A DNA stretch of 64,000 bases from positions 1-64,000 of the IMG/VR virus record IMGVR_UViG_3300010401_000007; one strand, 5' to 3'. Each line of letters opens with the position of its first letter. Within the stretch, counting starts at the first letter, position 1. Below, in pieces: positions 63,935-64,000 of the stretch. Position numbers and translations under genes: made by a program. The notes beneath the pieces are model-generated. The model had not been told where the DNA came from. It made no database searches and worked only from the letters and a program-made list of their open reading frames with translations. Source of the DNA: a virus.

Positions 63935-64000
63935 CACTCCAGTAGTCCCAACTCTTACAGATCGTTATGAGTCCTTCTATGAACGCATTCTTACTAGTGA
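63786..64000 (-). CDS. zinc-finger protein, C-terminal part, overlapping mom-like gene
   Basis: An open frame enters from the right edge and ends at the TAG at 63788-63786. IRCNSCGTELKIW and ASCPDKICRGDD form a four-Cys zinc finger. In phage Mu, the zinc protein Com overlaps mom and activates its translation; the same arrangement here suggests a Com-like partner, though sequence similarity to Com cannot be checked. The stop lies next to an SDR. Confidence 0.5.
   Translation of the reverse strand, partial: TSKNAFIEGLITICKSWDYWSDEKEKDRAQTPTETTPSIRCNSCGTELKIWTNSTGTFASCPDKICRGDD

Overview
The window is about 64 kb of a tailed-phage genome, most likely a siphovirus-like phage of a planctomycete in the Gemmata group. 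The phage assignment rests on a head-to-tail morphogenesis block in standard order on the minus strand: small terminase, large terminase, portal, prohead protease, HK97-type capsid, connectors, tail tube, tape measure and tail proteins. The host guess rests on three host-type signatures: TIGR02996-like repeat-companion domains (58622-59671, 54673-55044), a secreted protein starting with the planctomycete LExR..PA motif (17577-19247), and a short island of much higher GC. No integrase was seen.

Layout. 1-11654 (minus strand): replication, recombination and nucleotide genes (primase, deoxyribosyltransferase-like protein, dNTP pyrophosphohydrolase, family A DNA polymerase, Sak4-like ATPase, Cas4/RecB-type nuclease, uracil-DNA glycosylase, RuvC-like resolvase). 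11842-16177 (plus strand): an operon of small unknown proteins and a 523-residue GQHRL protein, behind a sigma70-type promoter. 16180-16418: terminators and a structured RNA candidate. 16421-23184: secreted or membrane proteins, including a trypsin-like and a papain-like protease. 23229-41674 (minus): tail fibres, a glycosyltransferase-methyltransferase fusion, tail proteins, tape measure, tail tube and head-tail connectors. 41688-57029: capsid fibre, decoration protein, major capsid protein, prohead protease, a 902-residue His-rich protein, portal, small membrane and zinc proteins and a GroES-like co-chaperonin. 57119-62282: a large terminase split into two genes with three foreign genes between the halves, then the small terminase. 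62504-64000: a plus-strand winged-helix gene with promoter and terminator, and a Mom-like DNA modification gene overlapping a zinc-finger gene.

The most striking property is a short dyad, core TTTCTCTGAGAAA, called SDR here. It occurs about 50 times in 64 kb. About half the copies sit at gene starts or junctions, where they often supply or abut the Shine-Dalgarno. The other half lie inside genes, always in a readable frame, and encode short peptides such as FSEKE, LSQR or SLRER, usually in linkers or termini. It resembles the start-associated sequences and stoperators of mycobacteriophages in concept but not in sequence.

Other unexplained structure: four intergenic RNAs of about 130-155 nt with long-range or pseudoknot pairings (4321, 16286, 41688, 43359), one of which looks like a tRNA interrupted in its anticodon arm; a decoration-protein gene that appears to start at AUC; and ADHMEERG-type repeats in two His-rich morphogenesis proteins.

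All calls come from reading the sequence. No alignment, folding or database search was run. Functions named from motifs are family-level inferences.
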